A stretch of DNA of 64,000 nucleotides from Pseudomonadota bacterium (GTDB taxonomy: Bacteria > Bdellovibrionota > UBA1018 > CAIMNF01): assembly GCA_027491115.1 (NCBI GenBank), contig JAIXWV010000011.1, forward strand, positions 1 through 64,000, given 5' to 3'. Positions 34,805-43,131 of this stretch are shown here, piece after piece. Numbering within the stretch: position 1 is the first letter of the stretch; every line of letters starts with the position of its first letter. The position numbers were made by a program, and so were the translations under genes. Under the pieces are notes generated by a model. The model worked only from the letters and a program-made list of their open reading frames with translations, did not search any database and had not been told where the DNA came from.

Positions 34805-35497
34805 TCAATGGTTCCCGGATGAAGATGCGGATTCCGACGCGGGCAGCCTCGCCTGGAGCTCGAGTTCCTTGACGACAAACCTCCCGCGCGCACCAGTCAT
34901 CGGACAGTGAAAGCTAAATGTTCCGCTGTGATCCGGCGTGAAGGTCACTTCCTCCACTTTCTGACTCCGGACCTGGCGTCGGATCCCGAAAGAGTCCGCC
35001 ATGAAACACTGCGATTTTTTCGATGCACCGGTGATGAATATCCTAGTGCTGATTCCTCGGGTCAGAAAAACGGTGGACGGATAGAAGCCAGTGTCATTTG
35101 CAATCACCGCGACCTCCTGGACTGCTCGATTCTGGACAGCCTTCCGAACGACACTTGCCGGATGGGCAGAGGTATCAGATGCCACGATTTTGACAGCACC
35201 AGCCGGACTCCGGCCCCGGCTAGATGGTGTCGAAGACGCGACGCGATCTGGAACGGACTCGAAACTGGACTCAGAAATGGGTGCAAGCTCACGGAACCTC
35301 ATCGCAGCCCTGACTTCAGCTTCTTCCACCGAGCCAGTCTCCGGTCCTCCAAATCGCGACACGGCATCCGCATTTTCATCCTGACTTTCGGAGCCGATCA
35401 CCTCTTGGTCGGGAAATACGGCTGAAACCGCTCCCTCGGGGATCATCAGAAAGCACAAGATCGACATGACCATCAACATCCGATTTTTCAGTTTCAT
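34805..35497 (-). CDS. Secreted cupredoxin-like protein
   Basis: The protein has 230 residues with an N-terminal signal (MLMVMSILCFLMIPEGAVSA), a variable acidic/serine-rich linker to about residue 120, and a C-terminal cupredoxin-like domain: ANDTGFYPSTVFLTRGI, SQCFMADSFGI, EVTFTPDHSGTFSFHCPMTGARG. The Cys and Met of HCPMTG, with an upstream polar site, recall copper ligands, but the usual first His is not clear, so metal binding is uncertain. It ends 3 bases before cpaF. Confidence 0.78.
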   Translation of the reverse strand: MKLKNRMLMVMSILCFLMIPEGAVSAVFPDQEVIGSESQDENADAVSRFGGPETGSVEEAEVRAAMRFRELAPISESSFESVPDRVASSTPSSRGRSPAGAVKIVASDTSAHPASVVRKAVQNRAVQEVAVIANDTGFYPSTVFLTRGISTRIFITGASKKSQCFMADSFGIRRQVRSQKVEEVTFTPDHSGTFSFHCPMTGARGRFVVKELELQARLPASESASSSGNH

Positions 35498-35622
35498 ACA
35501 CGTCCTCGTCCATCATTTCGGTCCCGCGAAAGGAAACCTTAATGCGTCAATTTCCCGGCACCGTTGTATTCGAGGTTTGAAATCGCTATGATTTTCAAAT
35601 CACGAAGCGAAAGGATGACTCC

Positions 35623-35955
35623 GTGCCCGCTCTGTTTATCCAACTGCTGTTACTCTTCACAATCACCCGGTTTGCTCATGCCGAACCCTGCATCGGGCCC
35701 TGTGAAGTCATGGCTCGTAGCCTCCAGGAAAAAACGGAAAAGCTTCAAAGAACTCAGATCATTCTTCAGAAAAATGAAGACTACATGAAGAAGAACCCAG
35801 AGGCGTCCCCATCCATCGCCATCAAGGTTCGCTCGAACATCCTCGTATCTAAACTGCAAATCGAAACCCTTCAAAACGAGAAGGTGCTGATCGAGAAAAC
35901 GATCTCCGAGAAAGGATGTGGAGCGTGCCTACCCAACCCTACAAAAGGAACCTAA
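35623..35955 (+). CDS. Small secreted coiled-coil protein, unknown function
   Basis: The protein has 110 residues from a GTG at 35623 preceded by AAGGA. Signal peptide (MPALFIQLLLLFTITRFAHA) is followed by CIGPC, a charged helix that probably forms a coiled coil (RSLQEKTEKLQRTQIIL), and a terminal CGACLP pair. The two CxxC-like ends could form disulfides or bind metal. It is the first gene of a four-gene plus-strand operon with the HAMP, TolC-family and barrel-like genes. The 125 bases upstream are shared with the divergent cupredoxin gene. Confidence 0.62.
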   Translation: MPALFIQLLLLFTITRFAHAEPCIGPCEVMARSLQEKTEKLQRTQIILQKNEDYMKKNPEASPSIAIKVRSNILVSKLQIETLQNEKVLIEKTISEKGCGACLPNPTKGT

Positions 35956-36374
35956 AGAACCTTCTTATCAATCCGCGCTATCAGTTACGATATGTGTTCT
36001 GGCTCACCTCGAGCGGGTTCGCCCTGGTTGCCCTGAATGCGGTGATCGCATTTAGCTTCATTAAAGAGAACTACTTGACTCTAGTGGACTTGAGTCCCAT
36101 GACAGACGAGGCAAAAACCCAGTTGTATGCCGAGCTCCGTCAACTGGCTCTATCGCTGGGTGGCCTTTCGATATTATTCATGGCCTTAATTTCGGTGATG
36201 GGAATCTTGCTCTCGCACCGTACGGCGGGGCCCATGTATCACTTCAAGCGGGTATTCGACGAGATCAGGTTAGGGAATCGAAAACAACGCGTCCGTTTAC
36301 GCCCTAAAGATGAGTTCCAGGATGTCGCAAAAAGCTTTAACGACATGATGGACTCCCTCCAAAATCCATCATGA
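35916..36374 (+). CDS. Membrane protein with two TM segments and a HAMP domain
   Basis: The protein has 152 residues. TM1 is about 28-50 (VFWLTSSGFALVALNAVIAFSF in shortened form), a periplasmic loop of some 40 residues follows, then TM2 (LGGLSILFMALISVMGILL). A HAMP-like segment follows (AGPMYHFKRVFDEI, RLRPKDEFQDVAKSFNDMM). There is no kinase, cyclase or methyl-accepting output domain, so it would need a partner. A start at the nearby GTG is possible. It overlaps both neighbours and probably belongs to the TolC-family operon. Confidence 0.75.
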   Translation: MWSVPTQPYKRNLKNLLINPRYQLRYVFWLTSSGFALVALNAVIAFSFIKENYLTLVDLSPMTDEAKTQLYAELRQLALSLGGLSILFMALISVMGILLSHRTAGPMYHFKRVFDEIRLGNRKQRVRLRPKDEFQDVAKSFNDMMDSLQNPS

Positions 36375-37798
36375 ATCTTTTTTCCCCGGCTTTGTGGATC
36401 ACCGCACTGGCATGGACTGCGGCTCCGTTCGCATGGTCGGCACCTGTGATCGGAGCACCTCAAAAAGCAGTAAGTGTCGGAGGAGCCTCGAAACCAAAAT
36501 ACTCCGGCCCGGCCCCCCTATCGTTGAAGCAGGCTATGGATATTTTTTTCAGGCAGAACCTAGGCTTTCAAGGAACGCTCCTGGACCAAGAGACTGCAAA
36601 AATCATTTACCGGCAAGCCTGGAGATCATTCTACCTTCCCACCTTGGTCTTCGAGTCTCGAATCGAACCCAGGCAAAACATTGGAACGCTACCTGGGTCT
36701 CCTGCCCGATTGAACTATCCCAATGGGTATCTCAATGGGTTTCCAAGGTCCGGCTTTGAAATCCGACTGACATCTCCGAATCTATTCGCATTCTTTTTGG
36801 ACCGTATCATCTTTGATAAAGCGAGCATGGACTTTGAGCGAACCCAGCAACGCCTGGATGAGGAAAAGCGCCTCCAAGGCAATTCTGTCTATGTGACCTA
36901 CATTGATGCCAGATTGGCTCAAGAACAATACGAAGCGGCTGAGCGTTCCGTACAGATCTCGGAAGTAATTTTGAACCTAGTCCGATCCAGAAAGGCGCTC
37001 GGAACCGCTGATCAAACTGAGGTGGAGTCTGCAGAAGTCGACCGAAATGATGCTCGAAATCTACTCATCCTACAAAAGACCGAACTAAAACAAGCGCTAT
37101 TCAAATTGAACGAGACCCTTAATGTGAGGTCAGACAGCGATTGGAACCTCACCACGAGCTTCGATTACAAACCCCTCGATATGAGCTTTGAACAGGCCTT
37201 TGAAGTCTTCAAAGAAAGGTCACCGACCATGCGGGACCAGAAGCTTAACCTGGAAAAGGTCCACATGGATCTCGAGACTTTCGAAAAAAATCGAATGGGT
37301 TTACCAAAACTCACTCTTTCTGCCATCACTGCCGCCTACGGAAATAATTGGGGAGGCTGGGATCCATCCTCAAACCTCTATTCGAATGATGGACGGATTG
37401 AAGCGGGCTTCGCACTCACCCTGACCATACCTATTTTGGATAATTCCGGATTCTTCCAGATGGATGCCTCTCGAATCAATCGGATCAATCTTGAAAAAAC
37501 AGAGATTGGCTTCCGACAAGTACTCATTCAGGGTGAAAGAGACATCCGGACCTCTTTCTCCGAGTTACAAAAGCTTCAAGAACAGCTCACACCCTTGAAG
37601 GACAGTTTTAACGCATCCGCAAAGGTTTTGGACCGGATGGTGAGTGAAATGGCGACTAAAAAGCCATCACGCCTCGAGCTCCGGGATGCGATTAAGAATG
37701 CGCGGGAAAAAGAACTTGAGCTATTGAAGAACGTCATGGACTTCATTAAGGCCCGAAACATCTTTTACGTTCAAATCGGAAAGGACTTGGAGTACTGA
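36371..37798 (+). CDS. TolC-family outer-membrane protein
   Basis: This 475-residue protein has a signal peptide (to about residue 23) and a TolC-like layout of long coiled helices and short strand blocks. Repeated parts include LSLKQAMDIFFRQN near 52, SVYVTYIDARLAQEQYEAAERSV near 173, LGTADQTEVESAEVDRNDARN near 215 and a second copy with SFEQAFEVF near 275. TolC proteins form trimeric exit ducts for tripartite pumps or type I secretion. No membrane-fusion protein or pump gene is adjacent. The ATG overlaps the HAMP gene stop. Confidence 0.85.
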   Translation: MNLFSPALWITALAWTAAPFAWSAPVIGAPQKAVSVGGASKPKYSGPAPLSLKQAMDIFFRQNLGFQGTLLDQETAKIIYRQAWRSFYLPTLVFESRIEPRQNIGTLPGSPARLNYPNGYLNGFPRSGFEIRLTSPNLFAFFLDRIIFDKASMDFERTQQRLDEEKRLQGNSVYVTYIDARLAQEQYEAAERSVQISEVILNLVRSRKALGTADQTEVESAEVDRNDARNLLILQKTELKQALFKLNETLNVRSDSDWNLTTSFDYKPLDMSFEQAFEVFKERSPTMRDQKLNLEKVHMDLETFEKNRMGLPKLTLSAITAAYGNNWGGWDPSSNLYSNDGRIEAGFALTLTIPILDNSGFFQMDASRINRINLEKTEIGFRQVLIQGERDIRTSFSELQKLQEQLTPLKDSFNASAKVLDRMVSEMATKKPSRLELRDAIKNAREKELELLKNVMDFIKARNIFYVQIGKDLEY

Positions 37799-38472
37799 TG
37801 AAGACTTCCCGATTCCTGATTCTAGCCTCGAGCCTCTTATTCGGCGCTTCTTCGCTAGCCACTGAACCCTTCTACAAAGAGAACACAGCTTACCAGTGGA
37901 TCACCCAAAAATACCGATTCTCCCATCATCTGGACTTCCGCTACATGAACGGATTGAATCCGGGCATGGGGGGTAGCTATCGACTCGCTTACAGTCTCGG
38001 GGAGCATGCTGTGGATCTCCAGGTAGCTTATGATCAGACCCGATGGGGGGCGATCTTTCCGAGCATGGACTATCCCCTGTTTCCCTATACTGGTCCCGCA
38101 GTCACTGACCCCAACTCTCAAGTGAACCTTCCACGCAACGCCTCGGATAAGTGGACGGTGCTCATTGCAGAAGCGGGACTTTCCTATCGGGGGCGATTAG
38201 TTCCCCTGACGGCCACGAAGTGGATCCAAAGCGGTAGGATTTCAGGAGGCCGAATGATGCTCACGGATCAGACCAACGGACTTTCCTTTTCAGGGCTCAC
38301 AGTGAATGTGGAGGTCAGCGTCTGGTATCAACTCCTGCCGAAACTTCTGATAGGCCCCACTTTCGGATACCGGTTCGGCTGGGCCTATCTCAATGATCAA
38401 CCCAATGTAGACACCAACCGGATCCCTGTAAGGATGCTTCAGGCTACCCTCGGGACAGTGTTCCGCTTTTAG
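37798..38472 (+). CDS. Predicted small outer-membrane beta-barrel protein
   Basis: The protein has 224 residues with a signal peptide (MKTSRFLILASSLLFGASSLA). Strand-like blocks alternate (HHLDFRYMNGL, YRLAYSLGEHAVDLQVAY, LLIGPTFGYRFGWAY) and the C-terminus ends LGTVFRF, with a final phenylalanine. It is fourth and last in the operon; its ATG overlaps the TolC-family stop by one base (TGATG). No family is recognised. Confidence 0.7.
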   Translation: MKTSRFLILASSLLFGASSLATEPFYKENTAYQWITQKYRFSHHLDFRYMNGLNPGMGGSYRLAYSLGEHAVDLQVAYDQTRWGAIFPSMDYPLFPYTGPAVTDPNSQVNLPRNASDKWTVLIAEAGLSYRGRLVPLTATKWIQSGRISGGRMMLTDQTNGLSFSGLTVNVEVSVWYQLLPKLLIGPTFGYRFGWAYLNDQPNVDTNRIPVRMLQATLGTVFRF

Positions 38473-38566
38473 TCAAATTCAGTCGTGACCGGGTAAATCT
38501 TTCCCGAATCCAGAACCGATCCGATTTCAATGGATTCCATTTTTTTCGCCTTAACACCATGAATTT

Positions 38567-39038
38567 ATGGAAATATTTCAACCCAATCCACCTGACCCAT
38601 TTTGGCATGAAGATTGTACATGTCCGAGCCGTATGGAAATCCAACTTGAGAATGTCATCGATTTGAATGCCCACCGTCGCCTCCCCTCCCCCCCCCCCGG
38701 CCAAGTCTGATTCTGGACGCCAAGCCGAGAGCGCTGAAATCCTTGATTGGATCGCCGCACGGAACAAGGCCAAGTTACGAACCGAAGACCCCTATTTCCA
38801 AGCGAAGGTGAATGGCATGCACATGGCTGAGCTTCTCGAGGAAATGGTCGCATTCCACGAAAAGAGGAGTGGCAAAGGAAAACTCTCTTTGACGATGATG
38901 GTCCGAGGAAAAATCCTTTTCGCAGCACTTGAAGCTAAAGCATCAACACGCGAATTGAGACTCCTCGCCAGCTCGAACCGTCGCCACCTCGAACACGAGA
39001 TCGCCATCAGCCTCCGAGCCGATCAGGCTCAAGTCTGA
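38567..39038 (+). pseudogene. Small gene split by a C11 run (frameshifted or phase-variable)
   Basis: An ATG at 38567 opens a frame of 47 codons that ends at 38710, just after a run of eleven C. A second frame, continuing to 39038, picks up in the same C run and encodes a plausible helical protein (AEILDWIAARNKAKL, MHMAELLEEMVAFHEKRS). Removing one C would join them into a single 156-residue reading frame; an internal ATG at 38633 would give 134. The downstream frame also has its own ATG at 38667 (123 residues). The N-terminal part reads ENVIDLNAHRR, the kind of short leader seen in small delta-like proteins. No family is recognised. Confidence 0.55.
38688..38698. repeat. Homopolymer run of eleven C
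   Basis: An uninterrupted C11 follows CTCCCCT inside the small gene at 38567-39038. Such tracts mutate by slippage during replication and are classic phase-variation switches; they also cause indel errors in sequencing. Current length puts the two halves of the gene out of frame. Confidence 0.9.
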
Positions 39039-39039
39039 A

Positions 39040-40389
39040 TTAAAGCAGGTTACTCGCCAACTCGGAGAGCTTCGAACGCTCACCTTTCAAGAAGGTCACG
39101 TGAGCCGCGATGGATTGGTCCTTGAACCGGTCCACCAGGTACACCAGACCGTTGTTGGCAGAATCGACATAAGGATTGTCAATCTGGAACGAGTCCCCCG
39201 TGAGGACGATCTTGGTGTCGTCTCCCGCGCGGGTGATGATGGTCTTGATTTCATGGGGAGTCAGATTCTGGGACTCGTCGACGATCAGATACTGCTGGGG
39301 AATGGTCCGACCCCGGATGTAAGTCAGAGGTTCGATCTGGAGCAATCCCTGATTCATCAGTTCTTGAGCCCCTTTTCCAGCCCCTCTGCGGTTCCGGTTT
39401 GCGGAGGATCCGAACAGGAAGTCGACGTTGTCGTAGATCGGCTGCATCCACGGGTTCAATTTCTCTTCGATGGTTCCCGGCAGGAAACCGATGTCCTTAC
39501 CGAGCGGGAACACAGGCCGTGAAACCAGCAAACGGTGATACACGCCTTCGTCGACGGTCTTGACCAAGCCTGCTGCGATTGCGAACAAGGTTTTGCCCGT
39601 ACCGGCCTTACCGAGAAGACTGACCAGTTTGACCTCGTCGTTCAGCAAAGCATCCACCGCGAACGCCTGTTCCGCGTTCTTCGGAAAAATACCCCACAGC
39701 CCTTCGGGTGGTTTCACCAAGGGCACGATCGACTCCAGTTCCTTGGAGTACCTTCCCATCGCAGTGTGGGTGGGATTCGCATAATCCTTCAGAATCAGAT
39801 ACTGGTTCGGATAAAGCACCTTCGAGGCTTCGGGCTCGAATTCGAAGAGACGCTCTGAGAAAGGAAGTCTCTTGTTCGCATAAAATTCATCCACGATGGA
39901 AGGATCCACCTTCAGCGTGGTGCTTCCGGAATACAGCTGATCCGGCTCCACGTTGGAAGGCTCGTAATCTTCGGCGACGATCCCCAGGGCATCGGCTTTG
40001 ATCCGCAGGTTGGCGTCTTTGGTGAGGAAAGTGATCGGGCGACGAGGCTGTTCTTTCTTCAGCATCAGAGCGAGACCGAGGATCTTGTTGTCGGCCTTGT
40101 CCATCCCGAGCTCGGCAGGAAGGGGCACATCCCCGCCCCCGAGTTCTACGGTGAGCTGACCGCCATTCGGCAATTTCACGCCCTTCGCAAGTTCCCCCGT
40201 CTTTCGCATTTCGTCGATCGAACGGGTGAACTGACGCGCATGGCGTCCGTTTTCGCTCATCTCGCGCTTGAAACGGTCGATCTCCTCGATCACCACGATG
40301 GGAATGATGACGTCATTCGCACCGAGTTTGAAAATGGCCAAGGGATCAAACAGCAGGACGTTGGTGTCGAGGATGAATGCTTTTTTCAA
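39040..40389 (-). CDS. phoH2: PhoH2-type PIN-PhoH ATPase
   Basis: The protein has 449 residues. The N-terminal PIN nuclease domain is 1-130 (FILDTNVLLFDP, VVIEEIDRFKREMSENGRHARQF, LTKDANLRIKADALG). The C-terminal PhoH ATPase domain has Walker A as LLGKAGTGKTLFAIAAGL and Walker B as YLIVDESQNLTPHEIKTII. PhoH2 proteins are RNA helicases/nucleases. The start is a TTG at 40389, directly preceded by GGAGCGACAC; no ATG is available at the conserved N-terminus. It is divergent from the SNF2 gene, with 99 bases between. Confidence 0.93.
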   Translation of the reverse strand: MKKAFILDTNVLLFDPLAIFKLGANDVIIPIVVIEEIDRFKREMSENGRHARQFTRSIDEMRKTGELAKGVKLPNGGQLTVELGGGDVPLPAELGMDKADNKILGLALMLKKEQPRRPITFLTKDANLRIKADALGIVAEDYEPSNVEPDQLYSGSTTLKVDPSIVDEFYANKRLPFSERLFEFEPEASKVLYPNQYLILKDYANPTHTAMGRYSKELESIVPLVKPPEGLWGIFPKNAEQAFAVDALLNDEVKLVSLLGKAGTGKTLFAIAAGLVKTVDEGVYHRLLVSRPVFPLGKDIGFLPGTIEEKLNPWMQPIYDNVDFLFGSSANRNRRGAGKGAQELMNQGLLQIEPLTYIRGRTIPQQYLIVDESQNLTPHEIKTIITRAGDDTKIVLTGDSFQIDNPYVDSANNGLVYLVDRFKDQSIAAHVTFLKGERSKLSELASNLL

Positions 40390-40488
40390 GTGTCGCTCCT
40401 TCTTGGTTTCGAGGAAGAGCGTCAGAATCCTCTCCCTCTTGCAAAAAAAGTATCATAGGATGCGAGGTGAGCGAGTCAAAAAACCGGT

Positions 40489-43086
40489 ATGAAAAAATTT
40501 TTGGAATGGTTGAGAGAAGAAACCACCACTGCCCTGTGGTCCAAAGGCGTCACACTCTCACGAAGCCCGGAATCCTTTGAGCGACTGGGCTCGAAGACGG
40601 ATGATGGCGAGCTGAAATTCAAGGTGCGAACAACTGAGCGGATTCTCGCCTACACGGTCACACTTTGGCCGGATGACGAGGATGCTCACTGCGATTGTGG
40701 CAGTAAAATCGAACCCTGTCACCATATTATCGGTGCGGCTGTCGCTCAAGCCGAAGGAAGGATTTCCGAGGTGCCGGACTCGAGTGTAGGGGCCCGCCTG
40801 CACTACCATTGGGAGTACCTGTCGCCTACCCCGAACTCGAAGGCTTCTATTCGGTTTCACCGGGGTTTGAAGGTCGAAGGTGAACTCAGGAAGATCGAGG
40901 GTTCCCTCGTCGCCCTGATCGGAGGGATCCGGAGCGGTCGGATCTCACTTCCGCTTCCTTCCACCACTCCGGTCGACCTTTCGATTGATGAATTGTACGC
41001 GTCACCGTCACCCTCCTGGAGCAGCCTCTTGAACCACATCGTGGACCTGGGACCGCTGCCCGTGTTGAACCACCCCCGACTCGGCGAATTGAAGATCCGC
41101 CCACGCCCGGAGCGCTCACGGGTCGTGATCCGTGAATCCATCAAGGGTGATTTGGAATTGCTGCTGGAAGACACCGCTCCAGGAGAGGATCTCGAGGGGG
41201 GGCTTAGAATCGAAGGGGACACCCTCGGGATTCGCGTGCAGCCACCGACCCACCTCGGAAGAAAGATTCCCCGCGACCGAGTCGGCGAGTGGACCTTGAA
41301 TGACCTTCCCCGATGGAAAAGCGCGTGTGATGTGCTGGATGAAAGATCTCGCCCGACTGAAATCGTCGAAGGAGTCCCTGTTTTGGAATGGGTGCTGGAA
41401 ACCATCGGAAAAAACGATCTCCGGCTGACCGGACGGATCATTTATCCCTTGCCCCTTCCCGGGCAAGTGCTCCGTCCTTCTCCTGAAAAAGAAGCCGAAC
41501 TGCGGAAAATGCTCCGCCTGGAATACGGATTGTATCCCGATCAGCCGCGTCCGGTCTCGATCGCTGAGGCGATCCGGATCCGCGACGGCCTTCCCGAGGG
41601 CGTCCGGGAAGATTTCGACCTCAAACTCGGCCCGGTGTTGTTGACTGAAACAGGCCTCAACCTCGGATCCGCCCTCGAGCATCGCGAATTGCTGCTGGGA
41701 TTGCTCGATAAGAAGCAAAAGCCGGATGCGCCGACCTCACTGATCGACCGCATGCTCCGCTCGCTGCCGATGGGAGCCCACCTGCCCCCTCTGCCCCTTC
41801 CGGGACAGATTCCCCCTTCACTCGAGGGGATCCTGCGTCCGTATCAGAAATCAGGAGTGGCCTGGATCCTGCGCAATGCGGAGAACTTCGGATGCGCGCT
41901 TTTGGCGGATGACATGGGATTGGGAAAGACGCTTCAAACGCTATCTACGATCCGGGGAAAAACCCTGGTGGTCGCTCCACTCTCTCTACTTGGAAACTGG
42001 CGGCGTGAATCGAGCCGATTCCGACCGGATCTAAAGGTCTCGACCTATCACGGACAGGGGCGTCATTTGGATGAGGAATCGGACTTGTTCCTGACCACTT
42101 ACTCGATTCTCCAACTCGACGCGCAGATTTTGTGCGCCAGGGAATGGGACATGGTTGTTCTCGACGAAGCTCACCAAATCCGGAATCCAGAGACCCGTGC
42201 GGCCATGGCAGCGACACGGCTGAATTCGAGATTCCGGCTTGCACTGACCGGAACACCGATCCAAAACTCCAAGCGCGACCTCCTGAGTCTCTTCCGCTTC
42301 CTGGCCCCGGGCCTCTTCGAGGAGGAGACGGAACTCACTCCCTCCGCTATCGCCCCCTTCCTGCTCCGGAGAACCAAGGATCAGGTTCTGACCGAACTCC
42401 CGCCCAAAACACCGATCGACCATGCGATCGAGTTGTCAGAGCCAGAAAAAAGCAGATATACGGCCTTGTTGAGTGCCGCCCGGCAAGAGTGCCTGGACCG
42501 GATCGGTCCGGATCGATCTCTCGAACCTCTCACCGTTTTCGAGGTGCTGCTCCGGGCACGTCAGGCTTGTTGTCACCCAGGCTTGCTGGAAGAGTCCCGG
42601 AAAAACGAAATCTCATCCAAGATGGCGGCGCTCCTGTCTTTGGTGGAAGAAATCCTCTCGGAGGGCCATTCGGTTCTCGTTTACTCCCAGTGGACCCGGT
42701 TCCTGGATTTGATCGAGCTGCAACTCCAGGAGCGCATCCCTTATTTCAGACTCGACGGCTCCACCCGTGATCGGGATGCGCGGATCGAAGGCTTCCAAGA
42801 GAGTGCGGGCCCGTCGGTGTTTCTCCTCTCGCTTCAAGCAGGCGGTGTCGGCCTCAACCTGACCCGGGCCAACCATGTCATTTTTTGCGACCCTTGGTGG
42901 AATCCCTACGTGGAATTGCAAGCCGAAGATCGGGCTTACCGGATGGGACAAGAGAAACCCGTCACCATCCACCGGCTGATCGCCGAGGGAACGATCGAAA
43001 CCTCGATCCGGGAGCTGCAGGCGGCCAAATTGCGACTCGGAGAAGCCACCCTGAGCACGGAAGACGTACTGGATCTCATTCGGTGA
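40489..43086 (+). CDS. SWIM-domain SNF2-family helicase
   Basis: The protein has 865 residues. A SWIM zinc finger is at about 67-78 (CDCGSKIEPCHH). The SNF2 ATPase starts near 440: LRPYQKSGVAWIL, Walker A in ADDMGLGKTLQTL at about 472, DEAHQIRN (motif II), LALTGTPIQNS, then helicase C with LVYSQWTRFLDLIE, LQAGGVGLNLTRANHVIF and DRAYRMGQEKPV. The order matches bacterial SWIM-SNF2 (RapA-like or HepA-like) remodelers that translocate on double-stranded DNA. The 350 or so residues between finger and ATPase are unassigned. Confidence 0.93.
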   Translation: MKKFLEWLREETTTALWSKGVTLSRSPESFERLGSKTDDGELKFKVRTTERILAYTVTLWPDDEDAHCDCGSKIEPCHHIIGAAVAQAEGRISEVPDSSVGARLHYHWEYLSPTPNSKASIRFHRGLKVEGELRKIEGSLVALIGGIRSGRISLPLPSTTPVDLSIDELYASPSPSWSSLLNHIVDLGPLPVLNHPRLGELKIRPRPERSRVVIRESIKGDLELLLEDTAPGEDLEGGLRIEGDTLGIRVQPPTHLGRKIPRDRVGEWTLNDLPRWKSACDVLDERSRPTEIVEGVPVLEWVLETIGKNDLRLTGRIIYPLPLPGQVLRPSPEKEAELRKMLRLEYGLYPDQPRPVSIAEAIRIRDGLPEGVREDFDLKLGPVLLTETGLNLGSALEHRELLLGLLDKKQKPDAPTSLIDRMLRSLPMGAHLPPLPLPGQIPPSLEGILRPYQKSGVAWILRNAENFGCALLADDMGLGKTLQTLSTIRGKTLVVAPLSLLGNWRRESSRFRPDLKVSTYHGQGRHLDEESDLFLTTYSILQLDAQILCAREWDMVVLDEAHQIRNPETRAAMAATRLNSRFRLALTGTPIQNSKRDLLSLFRFLAPGLFEEETELTPSAIAPFLLRRTKDQVLTELPPKTPIDHAIELSEPEKSRYTALLSAARQECLDRIGPDRSLEPLTVFEVLLRARQACCHPGLLEESRKNEISSKMAALLSLVEEILSEGHSVLVYSQWTRFLDLIELQLQERIPYFRLDGSTRDRDARIEGFQESAGPSVFLLSLQAGGVGLNLTRANHVIFCDPWWNPYVELQAEDRAYRMGQEKPVTIHRLIAEGTIETSIRELQAAKLRLGEATLSTEDVLDLIR

Positions 43087-43131
43087 TTTCTCGCTTTTCA
43101 CAGAGCTCTCGACGCTCTATGATCGGTGACC

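Noticed and set aside
43087-43131. Possible glmS ribozyme
   Set aside because: Only 45 bases separate the SNF2 and glmS genes and no ribozyme core is visible; glmS ribozymes are mainly from Gram-positives.
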